A DNA stretch of 52,497 nt from Thermoplasmata archaeon (GTDB lineage Archaea > Thermoplasmatota > Thermoplasmata > Lutacidiplasmatales > UBA184), in contig JAKIWG010000016.1 of the NCBI GenBank assembly GCA_022750155.1, forward strand, positions 1 to 52,497. The letters run 5' to 3'. This document shows, in pieces, positions 17,729 to 26,249 of this stretch. Made by a program: the position numbers and the translations under genes. Under the pieces are notes generated by a model. The model did no database searches and was not told the DNA's origin. It saw only the letters and a program-made list of their open reading frames with translations. The number at the start of each line of letters is the position of its first letter. Position 1 is the stretch's first letter.

Positions 17729-18334
17729 TCACGGGAATGACCTCGTCGTGGCGAACCGCTCTCCTCTCAGACTGGCAGCCAGTGCCTGGGGAGCGGGCTC
17801 TCCGGGTGGAACCGGATAATACGCGATCTTTCCCGGTCGCACGACGTGCGAGATCCAAGCGCCGAGAGCCTGCCGGCCGAACCCCCGGCCACGGAATGAG
17901 GGCACGGTCTCCACCGCCCCCTCCTCCGCGGGTCCATGCTCGCGCACCGACCAGGCCCACGCGACGGGCTCCGCACCCGATAGGACCACGAAATGGGCCC
18001 CGTGTCGAGCGACGGTCGCCCCGTCCCCCTCGGGCGGGAGCTCTCGAAACCGGTACAGTTCGAGGTCCTCCCACGCCCCTCGGGGGGGGCCCTCAAGGAG
18101 GTCAGAGATTTCCTGGGGTCGGTCGAACGCGACCGCCGGTTTGATGGAGCCCAATCGGGCGCGCTCGGCTTCCGAGGCCGTTTCGCCGAAGAACACGCTC
18201 ACTCCGTCACGGTGCCGAGCGAACATCGCGCGCGGGGGGCGGTCGAGTGCGGAGGAGAACGGATGGAGCCGATGTCCCGCGTCGATGCGATATCGCAGGA
18301 GCGTGTGGATCCTGACCAGCTCGGACGGGCGCAC
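17729..18334 (-). CDS. GNAT-family N-acetyltransferase
   Basis: 201 residues from GTG 18334. The acetyl-CoA-binding motif A is present as VETVPSFRGRGFGRQALGAWI (R-G-R-G-F-G). The preceding strand (HFVVLSGAEPVAWAWSV) fits the GNAT core; the N-terminal third resembles the GNAT-like proteins with an extra N-terminal lobe. The substrate is unknown. An ATTATC element on the minus strand at 18358-18363 sits about 26 bases before the start. It is divergent from the RFC large-subunit gene. Confidence 0.8.
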   Translation of the reverse strand: MRPSELVRIHTLLRYRIDAGHRLHPFSSALDRPPRAMFARHRDGVSVFFGETASEAERARLGSIKPAVAFDRPQEISDLLEGPPRGAWEDLELYRFRELPPEGDGATVARHGAHFVVLSGAEPVAWAWSVREHGPAEEGAVETVPSFRGRGFGRQALGAWISHVVRPGKIAYYPVPPGEPAPQALAASLRGERFATTRSFP

Positions 18335-18357
18335 GTCGGCGACACCGCGAGCGCTGA

Positions 18358-18363
18358 GATAAT
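18358..18363 (-). promoter_or_regulatory. TATA-like box of the GNAT gene
   Basis: GATTATCTC on the minus strand, about 26 bases ahead of the GTG start at 18334. Confidence 0.45.
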
Positions 18364-18420
18364 CCCGCGGTCGCTCATCCCCCCCGCGGGGTTTTCCGCC
18401 TCAGGGGGTGTCGTGGGCCG

Positions 18421-20103
18421 TTGGCGCCTCCCGCTCCCCCCGTCGATCACCGCCCGCTCACCGAGCGACTTCGTCCGTCGAAGCTCTCGGAGATGGTCGG
18501 GAATGCCGCCGCGCTCGCCGCCCTGAGAAGCTGGGCGGCCGCGTGGAGTGGCGGAACGATTCCGGCCCGACGCGCCGCCGTCCTCGCGGGTCCCCCGGGG
18601 GTCGGCAAGACGACCGCCGCGCTCGCCCTCGCCCAGGAGATGGGCTGGTCGGTCGTGGAGATGAACGCCTCCGACGCGCGGAACCAGACGGCCATCGAGC
18701 AGGTCGCCGGCCGGGCGTCGCTCACCGAGACGTTGGGGACCACGGGGGTCTACCGAAGCTCGAAGGAAGGGGGCCGTTCCCTGATCCTCCTCGACGAAGC
18801 CGACTGCCTCACCGGCCGCGCGATCGAGTCTTCCACCCCCAGAGCGACCCCGCTCACGCTCCGCCAGTTCCTTCGGGGACGGTACGGGACCGTCGAGGCG
18901 CTCGCGAACGCCTGGGGCCTTGGCAAGGCGGGCCACCCGAGGGGATTCGAGAGCTGGGAGAACGTTCCCGCCACCGCCGGTCGGGCCGCGTGGGCCCGGC
19001 TCCCGTCGGCGCTGTCGGACCTCAATGAGTGGCGGGGGGCGGCCAAGCCGAAAGACCTGACCGACCGGGGGGGCCTCGGAGCGATCGCTCGGCTCGTCCG
19101 GGAGACGCGGCAACCGCTCGTCCTCACCGTCAACGACGAGCGGACGCTCACCCGGTACTCCCCGGTGTTCCGCAACTCGGTGGCCCGGGTGCACTTCGGC
19201 CCGGTGCCCGACGCGCTGCTCCGCGGGCTCCTGCGACGGATCATCCTCCGAGAGGAGCTGACGATCTCCGCGTCGGCCCTCGACGCGATCGTGCACCGGT
19301 GCCGGGGCGATGTGCGCGCCGCGCTCAACGACCTCGAAGCCGTCGCGCCTCTCCCCCCGGACCTGGTGCAGGGTTCGGTGCTGGGGGGGCGAGACTCCGT
19401 CGCCGAGCTTGAGGGGTTCACCGAGGAGGTGTTCGGCCACCCGATGGTGTACCGGAACGTCGAAATCCGCAATCGCCTCGACGCGACGCCGGATGACCTG
19501 TTCCCCTGGATCGAAGAGAACCTTCCTCGATTCGCGGTCGACGCGGCCCATCGGTATCGGGGCTTCGAGCTCCTCGGCCGGGCCGAACTGTTCCTGGCTC
19601 GGGCCCGCCGGCAGCGGGTCTGGGGCCTGTGGAGCTACGCTTCCGAGATGATGACCGGCGGCGTGAGCCTCGCGGCGTCGGAGGGCGCCAGCCCGAGGTC
19701 GGCGCGCGCGTTCTTCCCTTCGTTCCTCGGCGACATGGGCCGAACCCGGCAGCTCCGAGCCCAACGCACTGCCCTCTCGCAGAGGACCGGCCGACGGTTC
19801 CACGTCTCGCGTCGGAAGGCGAACGAGCTGTTCTTTCCCTGGATGGAGGGGCTTCTGAGAGGCGCGCGGAGGGACCCGAAGGAGGTCGCCGCTGCGCGGC
19901 GGGTCCTGCGAGAACTCCAGATGACCGCGGAGGACGTGGCGATCTTGCTCGGGGTGGAGCCGGAGTCAGCACAGGTCGCGGAATGGCTCGGGACGCCGGA
20001 GATGATGGTCGAAGAAGAAGTGACGAGTGAGCCCACCCCGCCCGCCCTGCCGCCTTCCGCCGAGCCCGGGAAGAAACGGCAGCGGAGCCTGGGCGAGTTC
20101 TAG
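18421..20103 (+). CDS. rfcL: Replication factor C large subunit
   Basis: 560 residues. TTG 18421 is chosen because the conserved N-terminus (LTERLRPSKLSEMVGN) needs a start before residue 12 and no ATG or GTG fits. AAA+ motifs: Walker A GPPGVGKTT (57-65), NASDARNQTAIE (83-92), Walker B LILLDEAD (121-128), sensor 1 LTVNDERTL (235-243). Between Walker B and sensor 1 there are about 80 extra residues (about 138-216). The C-terminus ends QRSLGEF, a PCNA-interacting (PIP) motif. With the small subunit (not in this window) it loads the PCNA clamp at primer ends. Confidence 0.92.
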   Translation: MAPPAPPVDHRPLTERLRPSKLSEMVGNAAALAALRSWAAAWSGGTIPARRAAVLAGPPGVGKTTAALALAQEMGWSVVEMNASDARNQTAIEQVAGRASLTETLGTTGVYRSSKEGGRSLILLDEADCLTGRAIESSTPRATPLTLRQFLRGRYGTVEALANAWGLGKAGHPRGFESWENVPATAGRAAWARLPSALSDLNEWRGAAKPKDLTDRGGLGAIARLVRETRQPLVLTVNDERTLTRYSPVFRNSVARVHFGPVPDALLRGLLRRIILREELTISASALDAIVHRCRGDVRAALNDLEAVAPLPPDLVQGSVLGGRDSVAELEGFTEEVFGHPMVYRNVEIRNRLDATPDDLFPWIEENLPRFAVDAAHRYRGFELLGRAELFLARARRQRVWGLWSYASEMMTGGVSLAASEGASPRSARAFFPSFLGDMGRTRQLRAQRTALSQRTGRRFHVSRRKANELFFPWMEGLLRGARRDPKEVAAARRVLRELQMTAEDVAILLGVEPESAQVAEWLGTPEMMVEEEVTSEPTPPALPPSAEPGKKRQRSLGEF

Positions 20104-20119
20104 CCGACCGGTACGCGGC

Positions 20120-22306
20120 TCACTCGAATCGGCCCACGCCCGGGCCGCCGCCGGCTTGGGCCTTCTCGAACTTCGAGGTGACCTTTCCGCTCATCGCGGC
20201 CATTCGCATGGCGATGGGCTTGTTCTTCATCGAGACCCGGATGAACCCGGCCCCGAGGAAGCCCGCGGCCGTCGCCTGCAGCGAAACGTTGGCGACGCCC
20301 ACCGACGTGAGCGTCCCGATCGGACTGACGACCGGGACCGCGGGCGAGACCGTGATCGGGATCCCCGCCGGCGGTGGCGGAGGAGGCGGTGGGAGGGCGG
20401 ACTGGCCCGGAATCGACGGCGAGAGTCCGACGTTCACCGTGGCGAGCGGGAACGACTGGATGACGGTGGAGGTGTTCGTGTACGGACGATACGTCGCCGA
20501 GGTGTAGTACCCGTCGACGGCTCCGCTGCCGCCGGCCTTGCACTCCACCGTGATGCACGCGTCGACGGGGACGGTGGTGTAGGGAGGGCCCGTGTCCACG
20601 ACATTGAACGACGCGGTCCAGGTGTCCCCGATGTACAAGGCGTTCTGGCTGTGATTGGTGCTCCAGTTCCACCCGTAGGTCGTGAGCCCCCCGACCTGCA
20701 CGCTGGGCGTCGGTACGGTCTGGCACGACCGCTCGAACTCGCCGGAGGGGAGCTGGCACGAGGCTGCGAACTGGGGATTGCTGGCGACCTTGATGTTGCC
20801 GAACGGCACGTAGGTGAACAGCGGCTGGGCGGTACCATTGGCGACGAGCGTATTGTAGATCGGACCGAAGCTGATGTGGCGGAGCGCGTTCATCAGGGTC
20901 GGATTCTGGGTATCCGGATTGTTCCAGGCCCCGTGCGGGACGAACTGGAGGTCGCCGGCCTGTCCGTCCGGACACGCGGCATACGCCGGCCCGTCCCAGC
21001 TGCCGCCGGTAGCGGCCGCTAGGTCACAGGCGGCAGCAATGACGTGATTGACGTTCGCCTGCACCAGCGGGCCCCCCGGCCCGCCTCCTCGCGGGCCGAC
21101 CGGCCACCCCGGGGAGAGGGGATCGCTCGGGGTCGTCCATAACGTGATGGTGTCGATCGTGCAGACTCCGCCGACCGAGTCCGAACAGGTGGGAGAGTTG
21201 TGGGCGAGCGCGGCGATCGAATCCTTCGGGTTCCCGTCCTGCGACGTCACCCATCCCTCGCAGTTCGGGCTCACGGCGACGCCGAACTGGAAGGAGGGCT
21301 CGCACGTCCATCCGTTCGCCTGGGTGCCTCCGCAACAGGAGTCGAAGGGACTGACGTAGTAGTTCTCCACGTAATGCGGGTCCCGCGGAGCCGTCGAACC
21401 CATGAGCACGATCACGTGGTGGGTGTGTCCCGACCACGTCAGCCCGCTCCCGATGATGGCCCCGTAGAGCGAGGTGATCGCCGGGGAGTGCAGGAAGTTG
21501 TCGTCGAGCCCGATGACGCCGCTCCAGCCCCCACCGAACACGCCGTCCTGGAAGGTCGAGACGACGTCCGCCCCGAATTCCGAGGCTGCGACGAAGTTGC
21601 TGATATCGACGTGGTACTTCGATCCGTCGAACAGCCCATCGTCCCAGTCCCCTCCGTCGGTCGCAAAGAAATCGACGAGGGCGAACGTGACGTGCGAATG
21701 GGGGTTCGCGGCTTGGATCGCGTTGGCAATCGACCCGGCGTTCGCCATGAAGAACGGCACCCCGTTCGACTCCTCGCACGGTAAGCTGAACGCGCCCGGG
21801 TTCGCCCGAGCGCACTTGTCGGTCCCGTAGTAGAAGAATCCGTGATTGTACACCCCGTCGTAGGCGGTGGTCTCGATCACGAACGCCACCTCTACATCGG
21901 GCCAAGCCGGGGCGGCCGCTCCCCCGGCGATCGCACTGAGCGTGACGCGCGAGACCGGGTTCCCCGCAGGACAGCCGGTCCCGCCGAGGGCACAGATCGA
22001 CTGGGGGGTGTTCTGGATGTGGAGCGTGACGGCGGGCGCGTTCGAACCGCTCTGCGGGGTCTGAGTGATCGTCGGCATCGGCGTCTGGTTCGCGGGCGCC
22101 GCGGCGGTCGAGGAGGAGGAGGCGCTCGCCGGATCGGCGAGGGTCACCACGCCAATTCGATTCGCCGTCGGATGGCCGAATGGCCCGGAGAGAAGCGCGA
22201 GAACCACGAGGGGAAGCACGGCGAGGCCGAACAGCGGGATTCCCCAGAGGAGCCGGCCCCGTCGGCCTGAAGGCCTGAGGAGAAAGGGCGGTCGCACCGC
22301 GGTCAC
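20120..22306 (-). CDS. Large secreted protein with a vWA-like N-terminal region
   Basis: About 728 residues from GTG 22306; GTG 22333 is an alternative and no ATG is nearby. An N-terminal membrane segment (about 20-40) is followed by a Ser/Thr/Ala-rich linker. The region with DVEVAFVIETTAYDG, SIANAIQAANPHSHVTFALVDF and FGADVVSTFQD resembles a von Willebrand A fold with the DxSxS metal site replaced. Downstream are several Cys pairs (for example SPFDSCCGG), a Pro-rich linker (PPPPPPPPAG) and a final beta domain. No C-terminal anchor is visible. The function is unknown; surface location is inferred. Confidence 0.72.
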   Translation of the reverse strand: MTAVRPPFLLRPSGRRGRLLWGIPLFGLAVLPLVVLALLSGPFGHPTANRIGVVTLADPASASSSSTAAAPANQTPMPTITQTPQSGSNAPAVTLHIQNTPQSICALGGTGCPAGNPVSRVTLSAIAGGAAAPAWPDVEVAFVIETTAYDGVYNHGFFYYGTDKCARANPGAFSLPCEESNGVPFFMANAGSIANAIQAANPHSHVTFALVDFFATDGGDWDDGLFDGSKYHVDISNFVAASEFGADVVSTFQDGVFGGGWSGVIGLDDNFLHSPAITSLYGAIIGSGLTWSGHTHHVIVLMGSTAPRDPHYVENYYVSPFDSCCGGTQANGWTCEPSFQFGVAVSPNCEGWVTSQDGNPKDSIAALAHNSPTCSDSVGGVCTIDTITLWTTPSDPLSPGWPVGPRGGGPGGPLVQANVNHVIAAACDLAAATGGSWDGPAYAACPDGQAGDLQFVPHGAWNNPDTQNPTLMNALRHISFGPIYNTLVANGTAQPLFTYVPFGNIKVASNPQFAASCQLPSGEFERSCQTVPTPSVQVGGLTTYGWNWSTNHSQNALYIGDTWTASFNVVDTGPPYTTVPVDACITVECKAGGSGAVDGYYTSATYRPYTNTSTVIQSFPLATVNVGLSPSIPGQSALPPPPPPPPAGIPITVSPAVPVVSPIGTLTSVGVANVSLQATAAGFLGAGFIRVSMKNKPIAMRMAAMSGKVTSKFEKAQAGGGPGVGRFE

Positions 22307-22482
22307 TGGTAAAAAGGAAACCCACTGCCCCACCTTACCCTTTGCGGTCCGATAGCACGAATCTACCCTTCCGGTAGGGAGCCACCTGGTGGGGGACGGC
22401 GCCTCCGGGCCGTGCTCCCGAACGGGCGACAGCGGAGACGGCGTGGGACCCAGCCCACCCCCAAGCTGCCCGGACCGTGGGT

Positions 22483-23328
22483 TCAGGGGCGGTTCCGACC
22501 GGCCGGGTGTCCCCTTCGTTCCGGCGGTCGAGCGCAAGTCCGGCACAGCAGTGGATCATCGTCGAGGACGCTAAGGTGCACGCACGTTTCGCAGACCGGC
22601 GCTCCGCATCGTTCGCATTCCCCGAGCTGCTCCCCGGGCCTGGTGCGGGAATCACAGACCGAGCACCGGGAGGCGCCCTGCTCCGCCCGAGGCGCCCCGC
22701 GAGCCCACGAGGCGGAGACCGCGAGGGACGCCACCAGGGAGTCCAGCTCCGCCGGAACGTCCTCCCGGGGTTCCCGCTCGAAGCTAAGGGGCCGTCGGCC
22801 GGGCATGGTCGAGGACCGGTCGACCCCGAGCTCGCGAGCCATCTTCTCGAGTTCTCGGGCGGTCAACCGCTGGTCCAAGGCTCCCCGGCCTGACGCCTTC
22901 GTGGGAGTCCCGCGCGGGGGAGGCGTCAACTCGGACGACCTGATCCCGCGCCATTGGGAAGGGCCGGCCGCGAGAGGGGACGCCCTCGGGTCGGGAATGG
23001 GGAAGGCGGAGGTGGGAAGCGGGCGGGCCGGAATGGGGGAGATTGGCCGGGATTCGGGCGCCCGAGGTTTCTCAGATCGTGAGCGGTCCCCCGCGTTCAC
23101 ACGCTCCCGTTCCGCGGGCATCGGTCGATACGGTTCCTCGTCCAGGTCCGGGCCGGAAAGCACCGAAGCGAGGCCTCCTGTTAGCCCGATCGCACCGACG
23201 GTGAAGAACAGCTCCCAGAGCGGGAATCGGCTCGGTCCGACGTGGGTGCCCGCGCTGAGGGAAGCAAGGCTCAGCGCGAGGCAGACCCCTCCGAAGGAGA
23301 AGAGAGGCAGGCTCTCGCCGAGATCCAT
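22483..23328 (-). CDS. Two-TM protein with C-terminal eight-cysteine zinc finger
   Basis: 281 residues. Two hydrophobic helices (about 8-27 and 36-58) are followed by a long Pro/Ser/Arg-rich linker and a C-terminal domain with Cys at 222, 225, 238, 241, 246, 249, 262 and 265. The spacing C-x2-C-x12-C-x2-C-x4-C-x2-C-x12-C-x2-C is that of a treble-clef cross-brace finger (FYVE/RING/B-box type) binding two zinc ions. A role in protein or lipid contact at the inner membrane face is only an inference. It lies upstream of the secreted vWA-like gene on the same strand, 176 bases apart. Confidence 0.72.
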   Translation of the reverse strand: MDLGESLPLFSFGGVCLALSLASLSAGTHVGPSRFPLWELFFTVGAIGLTGGLASVLSGPDLDEEPYRPMPAERERVNAGDRSRSEKPRAPESRPISPIPARPLPTSAFPIPDPRASPLAAGPSQWRGIRSSELTPPPRGTPTKASGRGALDQRLTARELEKMARELGVDRSSTMPGRRPLSFEREPREDVPAELDSLVASLAVSASWARGAPRAEQGASRCSVCDSRTRPGEQLGECERCGAPVCETCVHLSVLDDDPLLCRTCARPPERRGHPAGRNRP

Positions 23329-23666
23329 GAGCCATGAGGGCGCGCCCGTTCGGCCCGGAACCTTACGGCCCGACAGCGGTCGCCGAACGTCGGGGAGCGG
23401 GCGTCCCCCCCGGCGGGGGCCGCTGTGTGATTCGGGAGTAGGCGGGGTCCGCGGACTAGGACGGTTGGTTCGCGTAGCTCGCCCCTCCCCCCGGACCCCT
23501 CCGGACGATATCCGCGCTGGGTCGTTGAAGCTATCGGAGGGACCCTGCTGCGACCGGCGCCGGTTGGTCGCTCAGGGCCGAGCCGGATGGGACCGCGATT
23601 CGGGCTTCGCCATCAGTATAAATACACACCCCCGACATAAACATCCGGTGCCCTCTCGAGGTCTCG
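23329..23666. other. Divergent intergenic region
   Basis: 338 bases between the zinc-finger membrane protein gene (minus) and a small secreted protein gene (plus). The right part holds a strong TATA box (23617-23624). The left part is G/C-rich with short repeats such as GGCGGGGGCCGC and no supported gene or RNA. Confidence 0.5.
23617..23624 (+). promoter_or_regulatory. Strong TATA box of the small secreted protein gene
   Basis: TATAAATA in the context AGTATAAATACAC is close to the archaeal consensus. It predicts transcription from about 23645 and a leader of about 20 bases that carries GAGGT 7 bases before the ATG. It is the best TATA box in the window, suggesting high expression. Confidence 0.75.
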
Positions 23667-24272
23667 ATGGGAACCAGGATGCGACGTCGGACGGTCTACG
23701 CGGCGACGATTGCGGCAATGTTGGCGATGGTCGGGGGGTGGGTCCTCGCGGCCAGCACGACCACCGTTCTTCCGAGTCAAACGAGCAACGTCACATCGGG
23801 CAGTCCCGGAGGATTCTCGGCCGCCGTGGTCCAATCGACCCAGGTCGTCGCGGTGAGCTCCTCGATCGCGGCGTACGCCGCCGGTGGCACGCAAGCCGCG
23901 GGCACGAGTGCCCTCTCCGGTACCACCACGACGCTCGCGATCTGTGCCGCGGGGCCTTGTACCGCCAATTACAACTCGGTGAACAGCAACCCGAGCACCG
24001 CCGGGGACTACGCGGTCCAGCTCGTGGTCTCCGTGACCCAGCCGGCCACCGGGGGCGCGAGCAGCGGCTTCGACATCCAGTTCGAGACGAGCATCAACGC
24101 CAACGTGCTCGTGTTCGGCTACGCGTACTTCCAGACCGGGGTCTCCTCGGCAGTGACCGCGCAGACGATCAATGTCTACGTGTTCGTCGACCTCGGGGTC
24201 AACGCCGCCCCTACCGTGAACTCGATCTCGGTCCAGATGAACGGGTGTCTCTCCGCGACGACCTGCCCGTAG
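23667..24272 (+). CDS. Small secreted protein, Ser/Thr/Ala-rich
   Basis: 201 residues. A basic start (MGTRMRRRTVY) and a hydrophobic stretch (about 11-29) form an export signal; the mature part is a beta-rich, Ser/Thr/Ala/Val-rich single domain with few charges and two late cysteines (NGCLSATTC). No family is recognised. A strong TATA box, a short leader with GAGGT, and the low-charge composition suggest an abundant envelope protein or a pilin-like subunit, but no processing motif of type IV pilins is evident. Confidence 0.72.
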   Translation: MGTRMRRRTVYAATIAAMLAMVGGWVLAASTTTVLPSQTSNVTSGSPGGFSAAVVQSTQVVAVSSSIAAYAAGGTQAAGTSALSGTTTTLAICAAGPCTANYNSVNSNPSTAGDYAVQLVVSVTQPATGGASSGFDIQFETSINANVLVFGYAYFQTGVSSAVTAQTINVYVFVDLGVNAAPTVNSISVQMNGCLSATTCP

Positions 24273-24372
24273 ACCTACCGACGGGAGAGGCGGTCCGCCG
24301 CTCCCCGAACCCTTTCCGGTTCGCCTCGGCCCGGGGCGCGCTGATGGAGCGATCCCCGGGGAACGAACGCAC

Positions 24373-24402
24373 CCGAGGGTAACCAAGCTCCTTTACCCTC
24401 GG
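24373..24402. promoter_or_regulatory. Operator-like 10+10 bp inverted repeat
   Basis: CCGAGGGTAA (24373-24382) and TTACCCTCGG (24393-24402) are exact reverse complements with a 10-base spacer, so the half-sites are two helical turns apart. The repeat ends 16 bases before the ATG of a winged-helix gene, and its right arm overlaps the only TATA-like element (CTTTACC). This suggests autoregulation by blocking TBP; not tested. Confidence 0.6.
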
Positions 24403-24418
24403 CGACCATGCTGGGTGG

Positions 24419-25102
24419 ATGACCGGGTGGGAGCCAGCCCTCGAGCACGGCCTCACTCCGAGGCTCGATGACCGGGTCCTCGACTTCCTGAACAAGCGCA
24501 CCGGAACCATCGCGTTCAGCGGCCTTCGCCGGGCTCTCGGAGCCCATCCGGAATCGCTGACCCGTGCGCTCCGTCGCCTCGAACGGGGGGGGGCGGTGCG
24601 GCGCGATGACTCTGGGTACTCACTGACGGTCCCCGGTCCCGACCCCGGACCCTCCCCCGAAGCCGTCAGTGCCCGGGCCGTGGCGACCGTTCAGCTCCCT
24701 CCCGCGGTCAGCCGGGACACGCTCTTCGGGATCCTCGCGGGCCGATGGTCCGGTCCCCTCCGCTGGGTCGGGGTGTACGACCGTCCGGGGGACCCCTGGC
24801 TCGCCTGGTCGTTAGATGAGACCCCGGGACACGTCCTCCTCTCCGTCAAGAAGGGCACCCTCCGAGTGCTCGTCGATCTTCCCCGCGACAATGCGGAGGG
24901 GGTGCGGCTGGAAGGGGCCGCCGACGATCTGCTCCTCCGGATCCTGGAACGCCTCAAGAACGCACGCGACCCCGGCCCCGCTTCCGCGACGGCGCTCGCG
25001 CGCGGAGGCGGGACCGGCGCGTACGATGTGCTGTGGAACCTCTCCCTCCCCTCCGCCCCCCGGGTTGATATGGAGGGAGCCCTAGGACCTAGCGCGTCCT
25101 GA
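24419..25102 (+). CDS. Winged-helix DNA-binding protein
   Basis: 227 residues. The N-terminal 65 residues form a winged helix (DDRVLDFLNKRTGTIAFSGL, then the recognition helix HPESLTRALRRLERGG and the wing VRRDDSGYSLTV). The C-terminal part, about 90-215, is an unassigned alpha/beta region (WVGVYDRPGDPWLAWSL, GHVLLSVKKGTLRVLVDLP) that may bind an effector. An inverted repeat sits just upstream. The stop overlaps the ATG of the GNAT gene (TGATG), so both are expressed together. Confidence 0.75.
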   Translation: MTGWEPALEHGLTPRLDDRVLDFLNKRTGTIAFSGLRRALGAHPESLTRALRRLERGGAVRRDDSGYSLTVPGPDPGPSPEAVSARAVATVQLPPAVSRDTLFGILAGRWSGPLRWVGVYDRPGDPWLAWSLDETPGHVLLSVKKGTLRVLVDLPRDNAEGVRLEGAADDLLLRILERLKNARDPGPASATALARGGGTGAYDVLWNLSLPSAPRVDMEGALGPSAS

Positions 25103-25920
25103 TGGCAGTCGCATCGACGGTCTCCGAACTCCCCTCGCCGCCCGAACTCGTCACGGTGCTCGAGGAGAGTCATTGCCAGTTCCTTCGGCAGGTCGCCGGT
25201 CGCCCCGCGGAAAGCTCCCTCGGACCGGTCCGGTGGTTCCACTCGTCGCTGCCCTCGCCGCTGCTCAACGGCTGCGTCTGGGCCGGCGACGCCGTGGGAT
25301 TGGACTCCCTCGGGGGGATCGCCACCCGCCTGGTCGAAGAACCCGGACCCTCCTCCCTGTGGATCCCGGATCGCCTCGTCACGGGGCAGACGGCGCGCGA
25401 TCTCATCTCCCTCGGCCTCGAGCGTACTCCGCCGTGGTCCGGGGTCGCGCTCGACCTCCGGTCGGCCGATCAGACCCACGAACCCTCCGGCGCGTTCCTC
25501 GTACAGGAGTCGCACGACCTGGAGTCCGACCGGTTGTTCACCCGGACGTGGAACCTCGCGGGCGTCGACCTGCCGGAGGCCGCCGAGGCGGTGCTCTCCG
25601 AGCACATCGAGTCCGCCCGCGCGCACCGGGCGCTTCGCCCTCTCATCGCCTGGTCGCACGCCGCGCCGGCCGCCGTCTGCCTGCTCGCGGGGGGGCCGGG
25701 GTACATCGCGGTCCACGGCCTCTCCACCCTGCCGGCCGTCCGGCGGCACGGCATCGCGAGCTCGCTCGTGCTCCACGCGCTCAAGTTGGCCCACGCCGAG
25801 GGCGCTCGATACGCCGTGGCCGTCGTCCCCCCCGCCGGGGCGGAGATGCTCGCCAAGTTGGGGTTCCTGCCGTACACCGGCTGGGAGCGCTTCGAGTGGC
25901 GCCCCGAGAACGCGGTGTGA
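25102..25920 (+). CDS. GNAT-family N-acetyltransferase
   Basis: 272 residues; the ATG shares one base with the stop of the winged-helix gene. The C-terminal half carries the GNAT core: a strand YIAVHGLSTLPAV, motif A RRHGIASSLVLHALKLAH, and AVVPPAGAEMLAKLGFLPY near the end. The N-terminal 140 residues form a separate lobe with no recognised motif, as in two-lobed GNAT proteins. The substrate is unknown. Coupling to a regulator gene with its own operator suggests a regulated acetylation step. Confidence 0.8.
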   Translation: MAVASTVSELPSPPELVTVLEESHCQFLRQVAGRPAESSLGPVRWFHSSLPSPLLNGCVWAGDAVGLDSLGGIATRLVEEPGPSSLWIPDRLVTGQTARDLISLGLERTPPWSGVALDLRSADQTHEPSGAFLVQESHDLESDRLFTRTWNLAGVDLPEAAEAVLSEHIESARAHRALRPLIAWSHAAPAAVCLLAGGPGYIAVHGLSTLPAVRRHGIASSLVLHALKLAHAEGARYAVAVVPPAGAEMLAKLGFLPYTGWERFEWRPENAV

Positions 25921-25997
25921 CTGGGTCGGTGGGAATCCGGTCAATATCCCCCTCCGTCCCCTGACCCGGGTGCCGTCCACGACGGCGGAGGAATCGA

Positions 25998-26246
25998 ATG
26001 CACGAAGGACACGACGAGGAAGGCGGAGTGCCGATGGGACCGTGGGTGTGGAGCGCCTACAAGGCGTACAACGAGCTCCTGCGCGAGAAGATCAAGAAGC
26101 GGTTCGACCAACAGGAAGGCCCGTGGATGGATCAGCTGGCCGGGCTCTTGGTCGAGCTCGTCAACGCGCGCTGGGAAGGCGGACGCGCCGGGGACAAGGC
26201 GGAGACCGAGATCCTCGCGAAGCTGAACAAGCTCCTCGGGGAGTAG
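25998..26246 (+). CDS. Small charged helical protein, unknown
   Basis: 82 residues. It starts with an acidic/His-rich MHEGHDEEGG and continues as amphipathic helices (AYNELLREKIKKRFDQQ, WMDQLAGLLVELVNARW, ETEILAKLNKLLGE). No family is recognised. A second Met at residue 13 is a possible start. Codon use and helix periodicity support a real gene. A very short Pro-rich frame starts 3 bases after its stop. Confidence 0.6.
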   Translation: MHEGHDEEGGVPMGPWVWSAYKAYNELLREKIKKRFDQQEGPWMDQLAGLLVELVNARWEGGRAGDKAETEILAKLNKLLGE

Positions 26247-26249
26247 ACC

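Noticed and set aside
18199-19803. 534-codon minus-strand frame across the RFC gene
   Set aside because: Composition-driven shadow of the RFC large-subunit gene with no recognisable motif.
22412-24382. 656-codon plus-strand frame over the zinc-finger gene and small secreted gene
   Set aside because: It has no start signal or domain; the eight-cysteine protein on the other strand and the secreted protein with TATA box explain the region.
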